64,000 bases of DNA from Labrys sp. WJW (lineage in GTDB: Bacteria; Pseudomonadota; Alphaproteobacteria; Rhizobiales; Labraceae). The DNA is taken from NCBI RefSeq assembly GCF_001676615.1, contig NZ_LYXZ01000020.1, positions 1 to 64,000 on the forward strand, read 5' to 3'. The notes beneath the pieces are model-generated. The model did no database searches. It was given only the letters and a program-made list of their open reading frames with translations, and was not told the DNA's origin. The position numbers were made by a program, and so were the translations under genes. Each line of letters begins with the position of its first letter. Within the stretch, counting starts at the first letter, position 1. Positions 8,701 to 16,428 of the stretch are shown piece by piece.

Positions 8701-9221
8701 TCGCCTCCGCCGATGCCCATGTCCATGGCCAGGACCATCGCGAGATCGACATCCTCGACGATGTCACCTTCGCCGCCCATCAGGGCGGCTTTGCGGCGGC
8801 GCTGGAGGCGCTCGGGGCCAAGGCTGCCCTCTATCACGCCGATCTTTCCGATCCGGACAAGCCGCGCCTGCGCAGCCTCGGCGAGGAGGTCGGCCGCCTC
8901 GTGCACGGCCGGGCCGCCAGCCGGCGCTGGATCGACGGCATGATGGCGCATGGCTATGCCGGCGCCGCCGAGATGGCCAATGCCATGGATTGCCTGTTTG
9001 CCTTCTCGGCAACGGCCGGCATCGTCACCAATGCCGCCTTCGACCGCATGCACGAAGCCTATGTCGAGGACGAGGAGGTCGCGGCCTTCCTCGCTTCGGC
9101 CAATCCCGCCGCGGGCCGGGCGATCCGGGCGCGGCTGGCCGAGGCGATCCGCCGCGGCCTGTGGCAGCCGCGTCGCAATTCTGCGAGTTTTCTGCTCGAT
9201 GAGGCTGGGAGGGCGGCGTGA
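5727..9221 (+). CDS. cobN: CobN, cobaltochelatase large subunit
   Basis: This 1164-residue ATP-dependent cobaltochelatase subunit inserts Co(II) into hydrogenobyrinate a,c-diamide together with CobS and CobT. CobN/BchH landmarks are present: HLGTHGTLEWLPGK at about residues 571-584, then LWGSATMRTGGDD and NGSNRVSGFEVLP in the C-terminal third. The start MHLLPADTRSLD at 5727 matches family N-termini; the open frame upstream is a repeat. Two palindromic repeats lie in frame within the gene (6255-6321 and 7020-7140) and encode about 22 and 40 low-complexity residues that interrupt otherwise normal CobN sequence without breaking the frame. The stop overlaps the GTG start of cobG. Confidence 0.95.
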   Translation: MHLLPADTRSLDASEAAVDLDQAPGAIVFASLTDSDLALAAASGLDDLRLAPLQKLRHPMSTDLYIDKTARHARTIVVRLLGGLDYWRYGVEELAATARTRGIALALLPGDARPDGRLSQLSTVPQEALDRLAQYWREGGPRNARASLLYAARLGGLDFGEPEAPLAVPKYGMFLGARTSCPHLSHQCAASRADKMSAPQAAIFFYRSILLSADTAPIEALARALDAEGLAVSAFYVGSLKDGETAEWVRRQLEDLQPRVILNATAFSALDDDGASPLDVAGCPVLQVITSSSAQEAWEASTRGLSASDLAMHVALPELDGRLSAGVISFKAEREEGAFTRLAHAPHDERIAALAAKAAAWAKLATKARAERRLGLILSNYPGADGRLAHAVGLDAPASALAILERLRDEGYAVGELPESGADLLELVVQSYPPLDGEGRRVASGWGDCLDRGDSHPTPDLRSDPPHRGEGKELSFPLAVYQSWLGALPVALRDRLAAQWGDPSADPLCSEGAFHFAGHLCGHVAVAVQPDRGSALDRKGDHHSPDLPPRHAYLAFYLWLRQAFGIDAMIHLGTHGTLEWLPGKAAALSAQCFPELAAGAVPVLYPFIVNNPGEAAQAKRRLGAVTIGHLTPPLREAGLSGGAIEVERLIDEYASADGLDQRRMAYLRREIIERAVETGLTAECGIAPGLDEDETLARLDAFLCDVKELQIRDGLHVFGRRPEESAHLLDVLAASCGEEERPVLAARLESCGDSEMASLLAGLDGRFVRPGPAGAPTRGRADVLPTGRNLTTLDPRAVPTRAAYAIGSRAADAVIQRYLQDHGDYPKNIVLDLWGSATMRTGGDDLAQAMALLGTRPVWDNGSNRVSGFEVLPQARLDRPRVDVTLRISGLFRDVFAQQITLFDEAVRAVAALDESAEWNPLAAAAKASGQRPLRIFGAAPSAYGAGITDRIARGAWDVRADLGRDYLAASSHAYGAGIEGDAVPAVFAERVASADAHVHGQDHREIDILDDVTFAAHQGGFAAALEALGAKAALYHADLSDPDKPRLRSLGEEVGRLVHGRAASRRWIDGMMAHGYAGAAEMANAMDCLFAFSATAGIVTNAAFDRMHEAYVEDEEVAAFLASANPAAGRAIRARLAEAIRRGLWQPRRNSASFLLDEAGRAA
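6255..6321. repeat. Palindromic repeat, family B, in frame inside cobN
   Basis: Arm gcgcggacatcctgtccgc (6255-6273) and arm gcggacaagatgtccgcgc (6303-6321) are inverted with one mismatch, around a 29-base loop. Each arm is itself palindromic. The same unit (gcggacgagacgtccgc) recurs between genes at 21001-21072, 21633-21653 and 49930-50000. Here it is translated as roughly GARTSCPHLSHQ...DKMSAP in the CobN frame. Confidence 0.88.
7020..7140. repeat. Long palindromic repeat, family C, in frame inside cobN
   Basis: The left arm at 7020-7068 (taccctcccctcgatgggga...) and the right arm at 7091-7140 are inverted copies over nearly their full length, around a 22-base centre. It is translated in the CobN frame as a proline/glycine-rich insert that begins YPPLDGEG and ends PPHRGEG. 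Related copies lie inside cobG (9864-10007) and, shortened, at 44060-44084. Confidence 0.9.
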
Positions 9222-10573
9222 GCGGATCGTCAGGCCAGGTCAAGGGCTGGTGCCCAGGGGCGCTCAGGCCGATGCGCTCCGGCGACGGCCTGATCGTGCG
9301 GGTGCGCCTGACCGGCGGGGACCTTACCCCCGAACGCGCGGCCGCGCTGGCCGAGGCGGCCCGGCGCTTCGGCAACGGCCTTGTCGACTTGACTTCCCGT
9401 GCCAATCTGCAGATGCGCGGTGTCAGCGACGACACGCTGCAACCGCTGCTCGACCGGCTCGCCGAGCTCGGCCTGCTCGATGCCAGCGCTGCCGCCGAAC
9501 AGGTCCGCAACGTGATCGCGAACCCGCTGACCGGGCTCGATCCGAGCGCGCCGATCGACATACAGCCTCTGATCCGGGCGCTGGAGCTCAGGCTGATTGG
9601 AAATGAACGTTTCCATATCCTGCCGGCCAAGTTCGGTTTCCTGCTCGACGGCGGCGGCGTGCTGTCGCTTGACGGTATCGAAGCCGATATCGCCCTTCGG
9701 GCCGAGGACGATGGGCATTTCCGCCTGGAAGCCGGTGGGGAGACCCTCGGATGGGTGAGGGTGGAGGAAGCCCTGGAGGCCGCCCTCGGCGTTGCCGAAC
9801 GCTTCCTGGCCCTGCGCCAGCCCGACGAGCGCCGCATGCGCGATATGGTGGAGCGGTTGCCTTTACCCTCCCCTGGAGGGGTCGACCATTCCTCTTGGAA
9901 TGGTCTGGGGTCGACGCGTAGCGTCGGGGTGGGGTGGGAAGCGGAGGGCGTGGAGGTTCCCACCCCACCCCGGCCTTCGGCCGACCCTCCCCCTCCAGGG
10001 GAGAGTAGGATGCGTCACCTTGCCGGTCCCCACGCCGCCGGCTTCTTCACTGCCGCGGCTCCTTTCGGACGGCTCGATGCCGGCCAGCTCGAGGGCCTCG
10101 CCGCCATCGCGGCCCGGCATGGCGCGACATTGCGCCTGACGCCCTGGCGCTCCATCCTGCTGGCGCCGCTTGCCGTAGACGTCACCGCAGAGGTGTCGTC
10201 CCTTGGCCTCGTCGTCGATCCCGGCGACCCGCGTCTTGCCATTGCCGCTTGCCCCGGCAGCCCTTCTTGTCTATCCGGCGAAGCGCCGGCGCAGGCCGAT
10301 GCCGCCAGGCTGGCGCCCGTGCTGGCCGGTTTCGTCGAAAAGGGAGCGAGCGTGCATGTCTCAGGCTGTGCCAAGGGCTGCGCGCGGCGCGCACCGGCTT
10401 CCATCACGCTGGTGGGGCAGGCAGGACGCTACGGTATCGCCTTCGACGCCGACAGCAAGGCGCCGAGCGAGGCGGAACCGATGTCCTTGGGCGAATTGAC
10501 GGCGTTTTTGGCCAAGCGGCTACAGCATTTTCCGGAAAAGTTGGGCGACTTTTCGATTAAGAAAATGCGCTAG
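9218..10573 (+). CDS. cobG: CobG, precorrin-3B synthase
   Basis: This 451-residue oxygen-dependent precorrin-3B synthase of the aerobic B12 pathway belongs to the sulfite/nitrite-reductase fold and forms the C20-hydroxy gamma-lactone. Cluster ligands are C345 and C351 (CPGSPSC) and C384 and C388 (CAKGC), a complete [4Fe-4S] set. The GTG start at 9218 overlaps the cobN stop (GTGA). Normal family length is around 400; the excess comes from a 144-base palindromic repeat (9864-10007) that adds about 48 Pro/Gly/Ser-rich residues between the two repeated halves of the fold. Because the frame and all ligands survive, the enzyme may still work. CobG marks the pathway as aerobic. Confidence 0.93.
   Translation: MSGSSGQVKGWCPGALRPMRSGDGLIVRVRLTGGDLTPERAAALAEAARRFGNGLVDLTSRANLQMRGVSDDTLQPLLDRLAELGLLDASAAAEQVRNVIANPLTGLDPSAPIDIQPLIRALELRLIGNERFHILPAKFGFLLDGGGVLSLDGIEADIALRAEDDGHFRLEAGGETLGWVRVEEALEAALGVAERFLALRQPDERRMRDMVERLPLPSPGGVDHSSWNGLGSTRSVGVGWEAEGVEVPTPPRPSADPPPPGESRMRHLAGPHAAGFFTAAAPFGRLDAGQLEGLAAIAARHGATLRLTPWRSILLAPLAVDVTAEVSSLGLVVDPGDPRLAIAACPGSPSCLSGEAPAQADAARLAPVLAGFVEKGASVHVSGCAKGCARRAPASITLVGQAGRYGIAFDADSKAPSEAEPMSLGELTAFLAKRLQHFPEKLGDFSIKKMR
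9864..10007. repeat. Palindromic repeat, family C, in frame inside cobG
   Basis: The left arm (taccctcccctggaggggtc, then ggtcgacgcgtagcgtcggg and gtggggtggga) and the right arm (ttcccaccccaccccggcct to ctccaggggagagta) are inverted copies. The core gtcgacgcgtagcgtcgggg is identical to the cobN copy at 7042-7061. It is translated through without a stop. Confidence 0.9.
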
Positions 10574-10649
10574 AACAAGGGGTTGGAGACAGTGCGATTC
10601 GATGGAAGCGCAATTTCTCCGGTCGAGAAGAGTTTCAAGAGCAGTGACC

Positions 10650-11279
10650 ATGTCTGAACGCGACTATATCCGTGACGGTGCCGAGATCTATCGCCGCTCC
10701 TTCGCGATGATCCGTGCCGAAAGCGACCTGTCGCGCTTTTCGGCCCTCGAGGCCCCCCTCGTCGTGCGCATCATCCATGCCTGCGGCATGGTCGAGGTCG
10801 CTGCCGATGTCGAGATGTCCGATGATCTTGTGGCGAGCGCACGCGCCGCGCTCAGGGCCGGTGCGCCCGTGCTGTGCGATTCGAAGATGGTGGCCAATGG
10901 CGTGACCCGCGCCCGTCTGCCGGCCGACAATGACGTGGTCTGCACGCTGGACGACCCGCGCACGCCGGGACTCGCCCGCGAGATCGGCAATACCCGCACC
11001 GCCGCCGCCATGGAGCTCTGGCGCGACCGTCTCGGCGGCGCCGTGGTCGCCATCGGGAATGCGCCGACAGCGCTCTACCATCTCATGGACATGATCGACC
11101 GGGGCGCACCGAGGCCCGCCGCCATTCTCGGCATTCCCGTCGGTTTCGTCGGCGCCGCCGAGTCCAAGGACGAGCTCAAGGCCTGGGGCAAGGTGCCCTG
11201 GCTGATCGTGCGCGGCCGCAAGGGCGGCAGCGCCATGACCGCAGCGGCGATCAACGCGCTGGCGAGCGAAATCGAATGA
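10650..11279 (+). CDS. cobH: CobH, precorrin-8X methylmutase
   Basis: This 209-residue enzyme moves the C11 methyl to C12, converting precorrin-8X to hydrogenobyrinate. The catalytic histidine falls at residue 43 in VRIIHACGM, exactly the position known for the family. The start at 10650 ([10 protein letters not shown]) was preferred over an upstream ATG at 10602 because family members begin here; the Shine-Dalgarno is weak. It is 76 bases downstream of cobG, and its stop overlaps the cobI start (ATGA), so cobH, cobI and cobJ are probably translationally coupled. Confidence 0.95.
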   Translation: MSERDYIRDGAEIYRRSFAMIRAESDLSRFSALEAPLVVRIIHACGMVEVAADVEMSDDLVASARAALRAGAPVLCDSKMVANGVTRARLPADNDVVCTLDDPRTPGLAREIGNTRTAAAMELWRDRLGGAVVAIGNAPTALYHLMDMIDRGAPRPAAILGIPVGFVGAAESKDELKAWGKVPWLIVRGRKGGSAMTAAAINALASEIE

Positions 11280-12019
11280 CGAATTCGACGTCTTCCTTGG
11301 GCCGTCTCTATGGCGTCGGCGTCGGTCCCGGCGATCCCGAACTGATGACCTTGAAGGCGGCGCGGCTCCTCCGCTCGGCGCCGGTCGTTGCCTATTTCTG
11401 CAAGCAGGGGCAGCGCGGCCATGGCCGCACCATCATCGAGGGTTTCCTCGCCGATGATGTCATCGAGGAGAAGCTCGCCTATCCGATGACGACCGAAGTG
11501 CCGGCCGCCGATCCCGCCTATCACTCGGCCCTCGGCGGCTTCTATGACGAATCGGCCCGGCGGCTCGCCGGTCACCTCGACGCCGGCCGCGACGTCGTGG
11601 TGGTGTCGGAAGGCGATCCCTTCTTCTACGGGTCCTTCATGCCGATCTTCCATCGCCTTGCCTCTTCCTACGAGACCGAGGTGGTCGCCGGCGTCTCGGG
11701 CATGGCGGGCTGCTGGACACGGGCCCGCACCCCCATCACCTATGGCGACGACATCCTTACCGTGCTGCCGGCGACGCTGGACGCGGCGGCGCTCAAGCGC
11801 CATCTCGAATTGGCCGACGCGGCGGTGATCATGAAGCTCGGCCGGCATTTTCCGAAAGTGCGTGCCGTGCTGGAGGAACTGGGTCTCGCCGCCCGTGCCG
11901 TCTATGTCGAGCGCGGCACCATGGCCGGCGAGAAGATCATGAAGCTGCCGCCGGCCGATTTCACCGGCGTGCCCTATTTCGCCATGCTGTTGGTGCCCGG
12001 CCAGGGACGGCTGCTGTGA
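11276..12019 (+). CDS. cobI: CobI, precorrin-2 C20-methyltransferase
   Basis: This 247-residue SAM-dependent tetrapyrrole methylase converts precorrin-2 to precorrin-3A. The N-terminal SAM loop is [32 protein letters not shown] and [10 protein letters not shown] are the other characteristic methylase blocks. The ATG overlaps the stop of cobH by four bases, and the stop overlaps the GTG of cobJ. Length is normal and there are no anomalies. Expression should follow the upstream riboswitch-controlled transcript, though a separate promoter after the cobG repeat cannot be excluded. Confidence 0.95.
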   Translation: MTNSTSSLGRLYGVGVGPGDPELMTLKAARLLRSAPVVAYFCKQGQRGHGRTIIEGFLADDVIEEKLAYPMTTEVPAADPAYHSALGGFYDESARRLAGHLDAGRDVVVVSEGDPFFYGSFMPIFHRLASSYETEVVAGVSGMAGCWTRARTPITYGDDILTVLPATLDAAALKRHLELADAAVIMKLGRHFPKVRAVLEELGLAARAVYVERGTMAGEKIMKLPPADFTGVPYFAMLLVPGQGRLL

Positions 12020-12765
12020 CCGGCCGCGTCATGATCATCGGCCTCGGGCCGGGGCCTGCGAAATGGGTCACGCCGGAAGCCAGCGCGCTGCTCGCCGAAG
12101 CGACCGACATCATCGGCTACGGCCCCTATGTCGATCGCGTGCCGCCGAGCCCGGCGCGGCGCCATGCCAGCGACAACCGGGTCGAGGTCGACCGCGCCCG
12201 CCATGCCCTCGAACTCGCGACTGCTGGCGCTGATGTCGCCGTGGTTTCGGGCGGGGATCCCGGCGTCTTCGCCATGGCGGCGGCGGTCTTCGAGGCGGTC
12301 GAGGCGGGGGATCCGGCCTGGCGCGACCTCGATATCGTGGTCGTTCCCGGCGTTACCGCCGTGCTCGCCGCCGCCGCGCGGCTCGGCGCACCCCTCGGGC
12401 ACGATTTCTGCGTGATCTCGCTCTCGGACAATCTCAAGCCCTGGTCCATCATCGAGAAGCGGCTGGTCGCGGCGGTGGAGGGCGATTTCGTGCTCGCCTT
12501 CTACAACCCGGCCTCCAAGGCCCGGCCGGACCAGATCGGCAGGGCCTTCGACGTGCTGCGCCGCCAGGCGGGCGAGCGTATCGTCGTGCTCGCCAAGGCC
12601 GTCGGCCGGCCGGACGAGGACATCATCGTGACCAGCCTGTCGGCGGTGAAGCCCGAACAGGTCGACATGCGTACGCTCGTGCTGATCGGCTCTTCGCAGA
12701 CCCGCTTGATCGAGCGCGGCGATGCCGAGCCCTGGATCTACTCGCCCCGCCGGTGGGACGCGTGA
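12016..12765 (+). CDS. cobJ: CobJ, precorrin-3B C17-methyltransferase
   Basis: This 249-residue SAM-dependent methylase performs ring contraction and C17 methylation, giving precorrin-4. It shows IIGLGPGPAKWVTPEA at the N-terminus, the block VVSGGDPGVFAMA, and LAFYNPASKARPDQ, all characteristic of CobJ/CbiH. The GTG at 12016 overlaps the cobI stop; an ATG at 12031 is the alternative start. It ends the first run of plus-strand cob genes. Beyond it lies a palindromic repeat and then cobK on the opposite strand. Confidence 0.94.
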   Translation: MTGRVMIIGLGPGPAKWVTPEASALLAEATDIIGYGPYVDRVPPSPARRHASDNRVEVDRARHALELATAGADVAVVSGGDPGVFAMAAAVFEAVEAGDPAWRDLDIVVVPGVTAVLAAAARLGAPLGHDFCVISLSDNLKPWSIIEKRLVAAVEGDFVLAFYNPASKARPDQIGRAFDVLRRQAGERIVVLAKAVGRPDEDIIVTSLSAVKPEQVDMRTLVLIGSSQTRLIERGDAEPWIYSPRRWDA

Positions 12766-12771
12766 GACCCT

Positions 12772-12876
12772 GGGATCGCAGGCTTCCAGCCTGCTCCTTG
12801 CCCTCTCGGCAAGCGTTACGTTTCCAAGAGCAGGTATCGCGACATGCAAGCATGTCGCTGAGAAGCCTGCGATCCC
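12772..12876. repeat. Inverted repeat between convergent cobJ and cobK
   Basis: Arms gggatcgcaggctt (12772-12785) and aagcctgcgatccc (12863-12876) are perfect inverted copies. Between them gcgacatgcaagcatgtcgc (12839-12858) forms a second hairpin. Lying between two convergent genes, it may stop both transcripts, but it lacks a U-tract and looks like another dispersed palindrome. Confidence 0.8.
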
Positions 12877-12881
12877 GGAAG

Positions 12882-13625
12882 CTATCCCTGCCGCTCGATC
12901 CAGGCCAAAGCCTCCTGCGCGGTCGCCACCGTCTCCACCTCGGCCGTCTCCGGTCGTCGCAGCAGGATGACCGGCAGGCCGAGGCGGCGCGCGGCGCTGA
13001 TCTTGCCGTAGGTGGCGCTGCCGCCGGAATTCTTGGTGACCAGGATGTCGATGGCCTCCTCCTGCATGAGGCGGATTTCGTCCGCCTCCGCAAAGGGGCC
13101 ACGGGCAAGGATCAGCCTGGCGCGGGGCGGCAGCTCTTCCGGCGGATCGACCGAGCGCACCAGATAGAAATGCTGGGGCGCGGCCAGGAAGGCGGGCAGT
13201 TCGAGGCGGCCAGTGGTCAGGAAGACGCGGCGCGGCGCGGGGCCGAGGGCCTGCACGGCCGCCCGCGCGTCCGGCACCTCGCTCCAGCGATCGCCGTCAC
13301 GGGGCTGCCAGGCCGGACGCCGCAGGGCCAGCAGCGGTACACCCGCGCGCCGGGTCGCCGCCACGGCATTGGCCGACATCCGTTCGGCGAAGGGATGGGT
13401 GGCATCGACGAGCGCGGTGACCGCATGCTCCTCGATAAAGGCGCAAAGACCCTCGACGCCGCCGAAGCCGCCGATACGATGGGCGATCGGCGGCGGAGTG
13501 GGATTGATCGTCCGCCCGGCAAGGGACACCATGGCCGGAACGTCGGGGCGTGCGGCCAGCAGCCTGGCCAGGGCCGAGGCCTCGCTGGTGCCGCCGAGCA
13601 GTAGGACATGGAGATGGGAATGCAT
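12882..13625 (-). CDS. cobK: CobK, precorrin-6A reductase
   Basis: This 247-residue NADPH-dependent enzyme reduces precorrin-6A to dihydro-precorrin-6 (6B). It has an N-terminal nucleotide loop LLLGGTSEASALA, the block VDATHPFAERMSANA and the C-terminal VTKNSGGSATYGKI, all diagnostic for CobK/CbiJ. It is the only cob gene here on the minus strand. Its start codon lies only 20 bases from the divergent cobL start, so its promoter must overlap cobL coding sequence. Its transcription therefore does not depend on the riboswitch at 3853-4045. Confidence 0.94.
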   Translation of the reverse strand: MHSHLHVLLLGGTSEASALARLLAARPDVPAMVSLAGRTINPTPPPIAHRIGGFGGVEGLCAFIEEHAVTALVDATHPFAERMSANAVAATRRAGVPLLALRRPAWQPRDGDRWSEVPDARAAVQALGPAPRRVFLTTGRLELPAFLAAPQHFYLVRSVDPPEELPPRARLILARGPFAEADEIRLMQEEAIDILVTKNSGGSATYGKISAARRLGLPVILLRRPETAEVETVATAQEALAWIERQG

Positions 13626-13645
13626 TGTCGTCTCTTGAGGGTCGG

Positions 13646-14884
13646 ATGAGCCCTATCAACCACTCGGATCGCTGGCTGTCCATCGTCGGCATCGGCGAAG
13701 ACGGCATGGCGGGCCTGTCACCGCTGGCTGCCGCCGTGGTCGACAGGGCCGAACTGCTGGTCGGTGGCGCCAGGCATCTCGCCATGGTGCCGGAAGGAAC
13801 GGCCGAAAGGCTCACTTGGCCGAGCCCGCTGACCGATGTCATCGGCCCGATCAAGGCGGCCCGCGGGCGCCGCGTCGTCGTGCTGGCCTCCGGGGATCCA
13901 TTCCTGTGGGGGGTCGGCGCCACGCTGTCGCGTTTCATCCCGTCCGAGGAGATGGCCTGCCATCCCGCGCCTTCGTCCTTTTCCCTGGCGGCAGCGCGGC
14001 TGGGCTGGGCGCAGCAGGATTGTGCCCTGATCTCGTTGCACGGCAGGCCCTTCGAGACGCTGGTGCCGCATGTCCAGCCCCATGCCCGCATCCTGGCGCT
14101 GACCTGGGACGGCCGCACCGCGGCCAAGGCGGCGGCCCGCCTCACCGAGCTTGGTTTCGGCCCGTCCCGCCTGACGGTGCTGGAGCGCATGAGCGGGAGC
14201 GATGAGAGGATCCGCTCCGCCCGGGCCGAAACCTTCGATCTCGACGGCATCGATCCGCTCAACGTCCTGGCCATTGAGGCAGTTGCCGGCCCCGATGCCC
14301 GGCCACTACCGCTAGCCAGTGGCCTGCCCGATGCGTTCTTCGAGCATGACGGCCAGCTCACCAAGCGGGAGATCCGTGCCATCACCCTGTCGGCACTGGC
14401 CCCGCTCAAGGGCCAACTGCTCTGGGATATCGGCCTGGGGGCGGGGTCTGTGGCGATCGAATGGCTGCTGCGCCACCCGTCCAACCGCGCCATCGGCATC
14501 GAGGAGAATGCCGACAGGGCGGCGCGGGCCCTGGTCAATGCCGTCAGTCTCGGCGTGCCGCATCTGCGTCTCGTTTCCGGTGCCGCGCCGGCGGCGCTGG
14601 CAGGGCTTGATAGCCCCGATGCCGTCTTCATCGGCGGCGGCACGGGTGACGATACCGTGTTCGAGGCAGCCTGGGCCGCCCTGCGCCCTGGCGGGCGCCT
14701 CGTCGCCAATGCCGTCACGCTGGAGAGCGAGCAGGCCCTGGCCCGGCGTTTCACCCGGCATGGCGGCGATCTGATCCGCCTGAACGTGGAGCGCCTGGTG
14801 CCCATCGGCAGCATGCATGGCTGGCGCCCGGCGATGCCGGTGACGCAATGGAGCGTGGTGAAGCCAGGAAGTCCTGGACAATGA
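13646..14884 (+). CDS. cobL: CobL, precorrin-6Y C5,15-methyltransferase (decarboxylating)
   Basis: This 412-residue bifunctional protein has an N-terminal CbiE-type methylase domain (about 1-200, beginning IVGIGEDGMAGL) and a C-terminal CbiT domain with a Rossmann SAM loop DIGLGAGSVAIEW at about residues 261-273, followed by IEENADRAA. It methylates C5 and C15 and decarboxylates the acetate side chain, giving precorrin-8X. The start at 13646 has TTGAGGG just upstream and fits the family N-terminus; the open frame extends upstream to 13550 across the divergent cobK start. It overlaps cobE by four bases. Confidence 0.94.
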   Translation: MSPINHSDRWLSIVGIGEDGMAGLSPLAAAVVDRAELLVGGARHLAMVPEGTAERLTWPSPLTDVIGPIKAARGRRVVVLASGDPFLWGVGATLSRFIPSEEMACHPAPSSFSLAAARLGWAQQDCALISLHGRPFETLVPHVQPHARILALTWDGRTAAKAAARLTELGFGPSRLTVLERMSGSDERIRSARAETFDLDGIDPLNVLAIEAVAGPDARPLPLASGLPDAFFEHDGQLTKREIRAITLSALAPLKGQLLWDIGLGAGSVAIEWLLRHPSNRAIGIEENADRAARALVNAVSLGVPHLRLVSGAAPAALAGLDSPDAVFIGGGTGDDTVFEAAWAALRPGGRLVANAVTLESEQALARRFTRHGGDLIRLNVERLVPIGSMHGWRPAMPVTQWSVVKPGSPGQ

Positions 14885-15273
14885 AGCCGTTCGTCGCCGC
14901 CGGCCTTGGCTGCCGCAAAGGCTGCCTGGCCGAGGAAATCACCGCTCTCGTCCGGCTGGCCTTGCAGGAGGCCGGCTTCGAGCTCTCTGCGCTTTCGGGC
15001 CTGTTCGCGCCCGCCTTCAAGCAGGGCGAGGCGGGGCTGGCGGAGGCCGCCACCCGCCTCGGCGTGCCTCTGGTGCTGATCCCCCAGGCTGCGCTGGAGG
15101 CGGCGGAGCCGCGCGTGCTGACCCGGTCGGAGCGCGTGGTCGCCCTGACCGGTCTCGGCAGCGTGGCCGAGACGGCAGCGCTCGCCGGCGCCGGCCCGCA
15201 ATCCACACTCAAGCGGGCGCGCATCGCCAGTGCGAATGCCACCTGCGCCATTGCCGTGAGAGAGGGTGGATGA
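14881..15273 (+). CDS. cobE: CobE, cobalamin biosynthesis protein (CbiG C-terminal domain family)
   Basis: This 130-residue protein corresponds to the C-terminal domain of CbiG. It begins FVAAGLGCRKGC, the hallmark of CobE, and carries TGLGSVAETAAL and LKRARIASANATCAIA, the remaining conserved blocks. Its exact job in the aerobic pathway is unsettled; the anaerobic CbiG opens the lactone ring. The ATG overlaps the cobL stop, which couples the two genes. cobM follows after 235 bases of repeat-containing DNA. Confidence 0.9.
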   Translation: MKPFVAAGLGCRKGCLAEEITALVRLALQEAGFELSALSGLFAPAFKQGEAGLAEAATRLGVPLVLIPQAALEAAEPRVLTRSERVVALTGLGSVAETAALAGAGPQSTLKRARIASANATCAIAVREGG

Positions 15274-15296
15274 GAAGGCTAAAATTCAACGCGACG

Positions 15297-15456
15297 CTAG
15301 CCGCCCCCTCGCCCCGCTTGCGGGGAGAGGGTACGGGTGAGGGGTTCCTCGACGAGGCTTGTTCTGCACCGTGGCACAGCCCCTCATCCTTACCTCTAGT
15401 CAACTCAAGAGAGTTGACGATACCCCGTAAGAACGGGGCGAAGGGGTGGCTGATGT
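15297..15456. repeat. Composite palindromic repeat between cobE and cobM
   Basis: A hairpin cgccccgcttgcggggagagg with 'gggtgagggg' is followed by 'cccctcatccttacct'. An inserted short palindrome, tcaactcaagagagttga, comes next, and then ccccgtaagaacggggcgaaggggtggctg, matching 227-275. The copy at 227-275 lacks the inner tcaactcaagagagttga, so one palindrome appears to be nested in another. Confidence 0.8.
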
Positions 15457-15508
15457 TGCGCCTTTTCTTCTGCGCTGCGACAACCCATTTCTCCTTCGAG
15501 CACCTGAC

Positions 15509-16270
15509 ATGACCGTTCACTTCATCGGCGCCGGTCCCGGCGCGCCCGACCTCATCACTGTCAGGGGCCGCGACCTCGTGGCGCGCTGTCCGGTCTGCCT
15601 CTATGCCGGCTCGCTGGTGCCGCCTGAGATCGTTGCGCTGGCACCCGCAGACGCGCGCGTGGTCGATACCGCGCCGCTGACTCTCGATTTGATCATGGCC
15701 GAGATCGAGCGGGCGCATGAAAAGGGCCTCGATATCGCGAGGCTGCATTCGGGGGATCTGTCGATCTGGAGCGCGCTGGGCGAGCAGACGCGCCGCCTGC
15801 GTGCCCTCGGTATTCCCTACACCGTCACCCCGGGTGTGCCTTCCTTCGCGGCGGCGGCGGCCGTGCTCGGCAAGGAACTGACCCTGCCGGAAGTGGCGCA
15901 ATCGGTGGTGCTGACGCGCACCTCGGGCCGGGCCTCGGCGATGCCGGAGAGTGAGACGCTGGAGGCCTTCTCGCAGACCGGCGCGACGCTGGCGGTGCAT
16001 CTTTCCATCCATGCGCTGGCGCGCGTGGTGGCCGAGACCACGCCGCATTACGGCAGTGCCTGTCCGGTTGCGGTGGTCTTCCGGGCAAGCTGGCCCGATG
16101 AGCGCGTCGTCACCGGCACGCTCGGCGACATCGAGGCGAAGATCGCGGCCGAGCCGATGGAACGCACCGCCTTGATCCTGATCGGGCGCACGCTGGCCAC
16201 CGAGGATTTTCGCGAGAGCGCGCTCTACGACACCGACTACAAGCGGCGCTATCGCGGCTTCGAGGGGTGA
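15509..16270 (+). CDS. cobM: CobM, precorrin-4 C11-methyltransferase
   Basis: This 253-residue SAM-dependent tetrapyrrole methylase converts precorrin-4 to precorrin-5. The family blocks are [17 protein letters not shown] at the N-terminus, [14 protein letters not shown] and [13 protein letters not shown]. The start [11 protein letters not shown] at 15509 is canonical; the open frame to 15446 reads through the repeat and is not part of the gene. cobF, the next enzyme (precorrin-6A synthase, C1-methyltransferase), is absent from this locus. Confidence 0.95.
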   Translation: MTVHFIGAGPGAPDLITVRGRDLVARCPVCLYAGSLVPPEIVALAPADARVVDTAPLTLDLIMAEIERAHEKGLDIARLHSGDLSIWSALGEQTRRLRALGIPYTVTPGVPSFAAAAAVLGKELTLPEVAQSVVLTRTSGRASAMPESETLEAFSQTGATLAVHLSIHALARVVAETTPHYGSACPVAVVFRASWPDERVVTGTLGDIEAKIAAEPMERTALILIGRTLATEDFRESALYDTDYKRRYRGFEG

Positions 16271-16428
16271 CGAGCGGTCTTCACGCTCCCTCTCAGCGTG
16301 TCGGGCTTTGAAAGCCCCGAGAGGATGGTGTATTCCGGCTTAGATCAGCCAGAAATGTCGCGCCTGGACTATTGGATGTTCGCATTCCCGGCATTGTGGA
16401 TGTCCTCTCTCCTGGTCGCGTCCTCGTC

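Noticed and set aside
7017..9053. Long minus-strand open frame opposite cobN
   Set aside because: It is an antisense shadow of a high-GC gene. cobN itself has family motifs and ribosome coupling to cobG, whereas the antisense product has no recognisable domain and no ribosome binding site.
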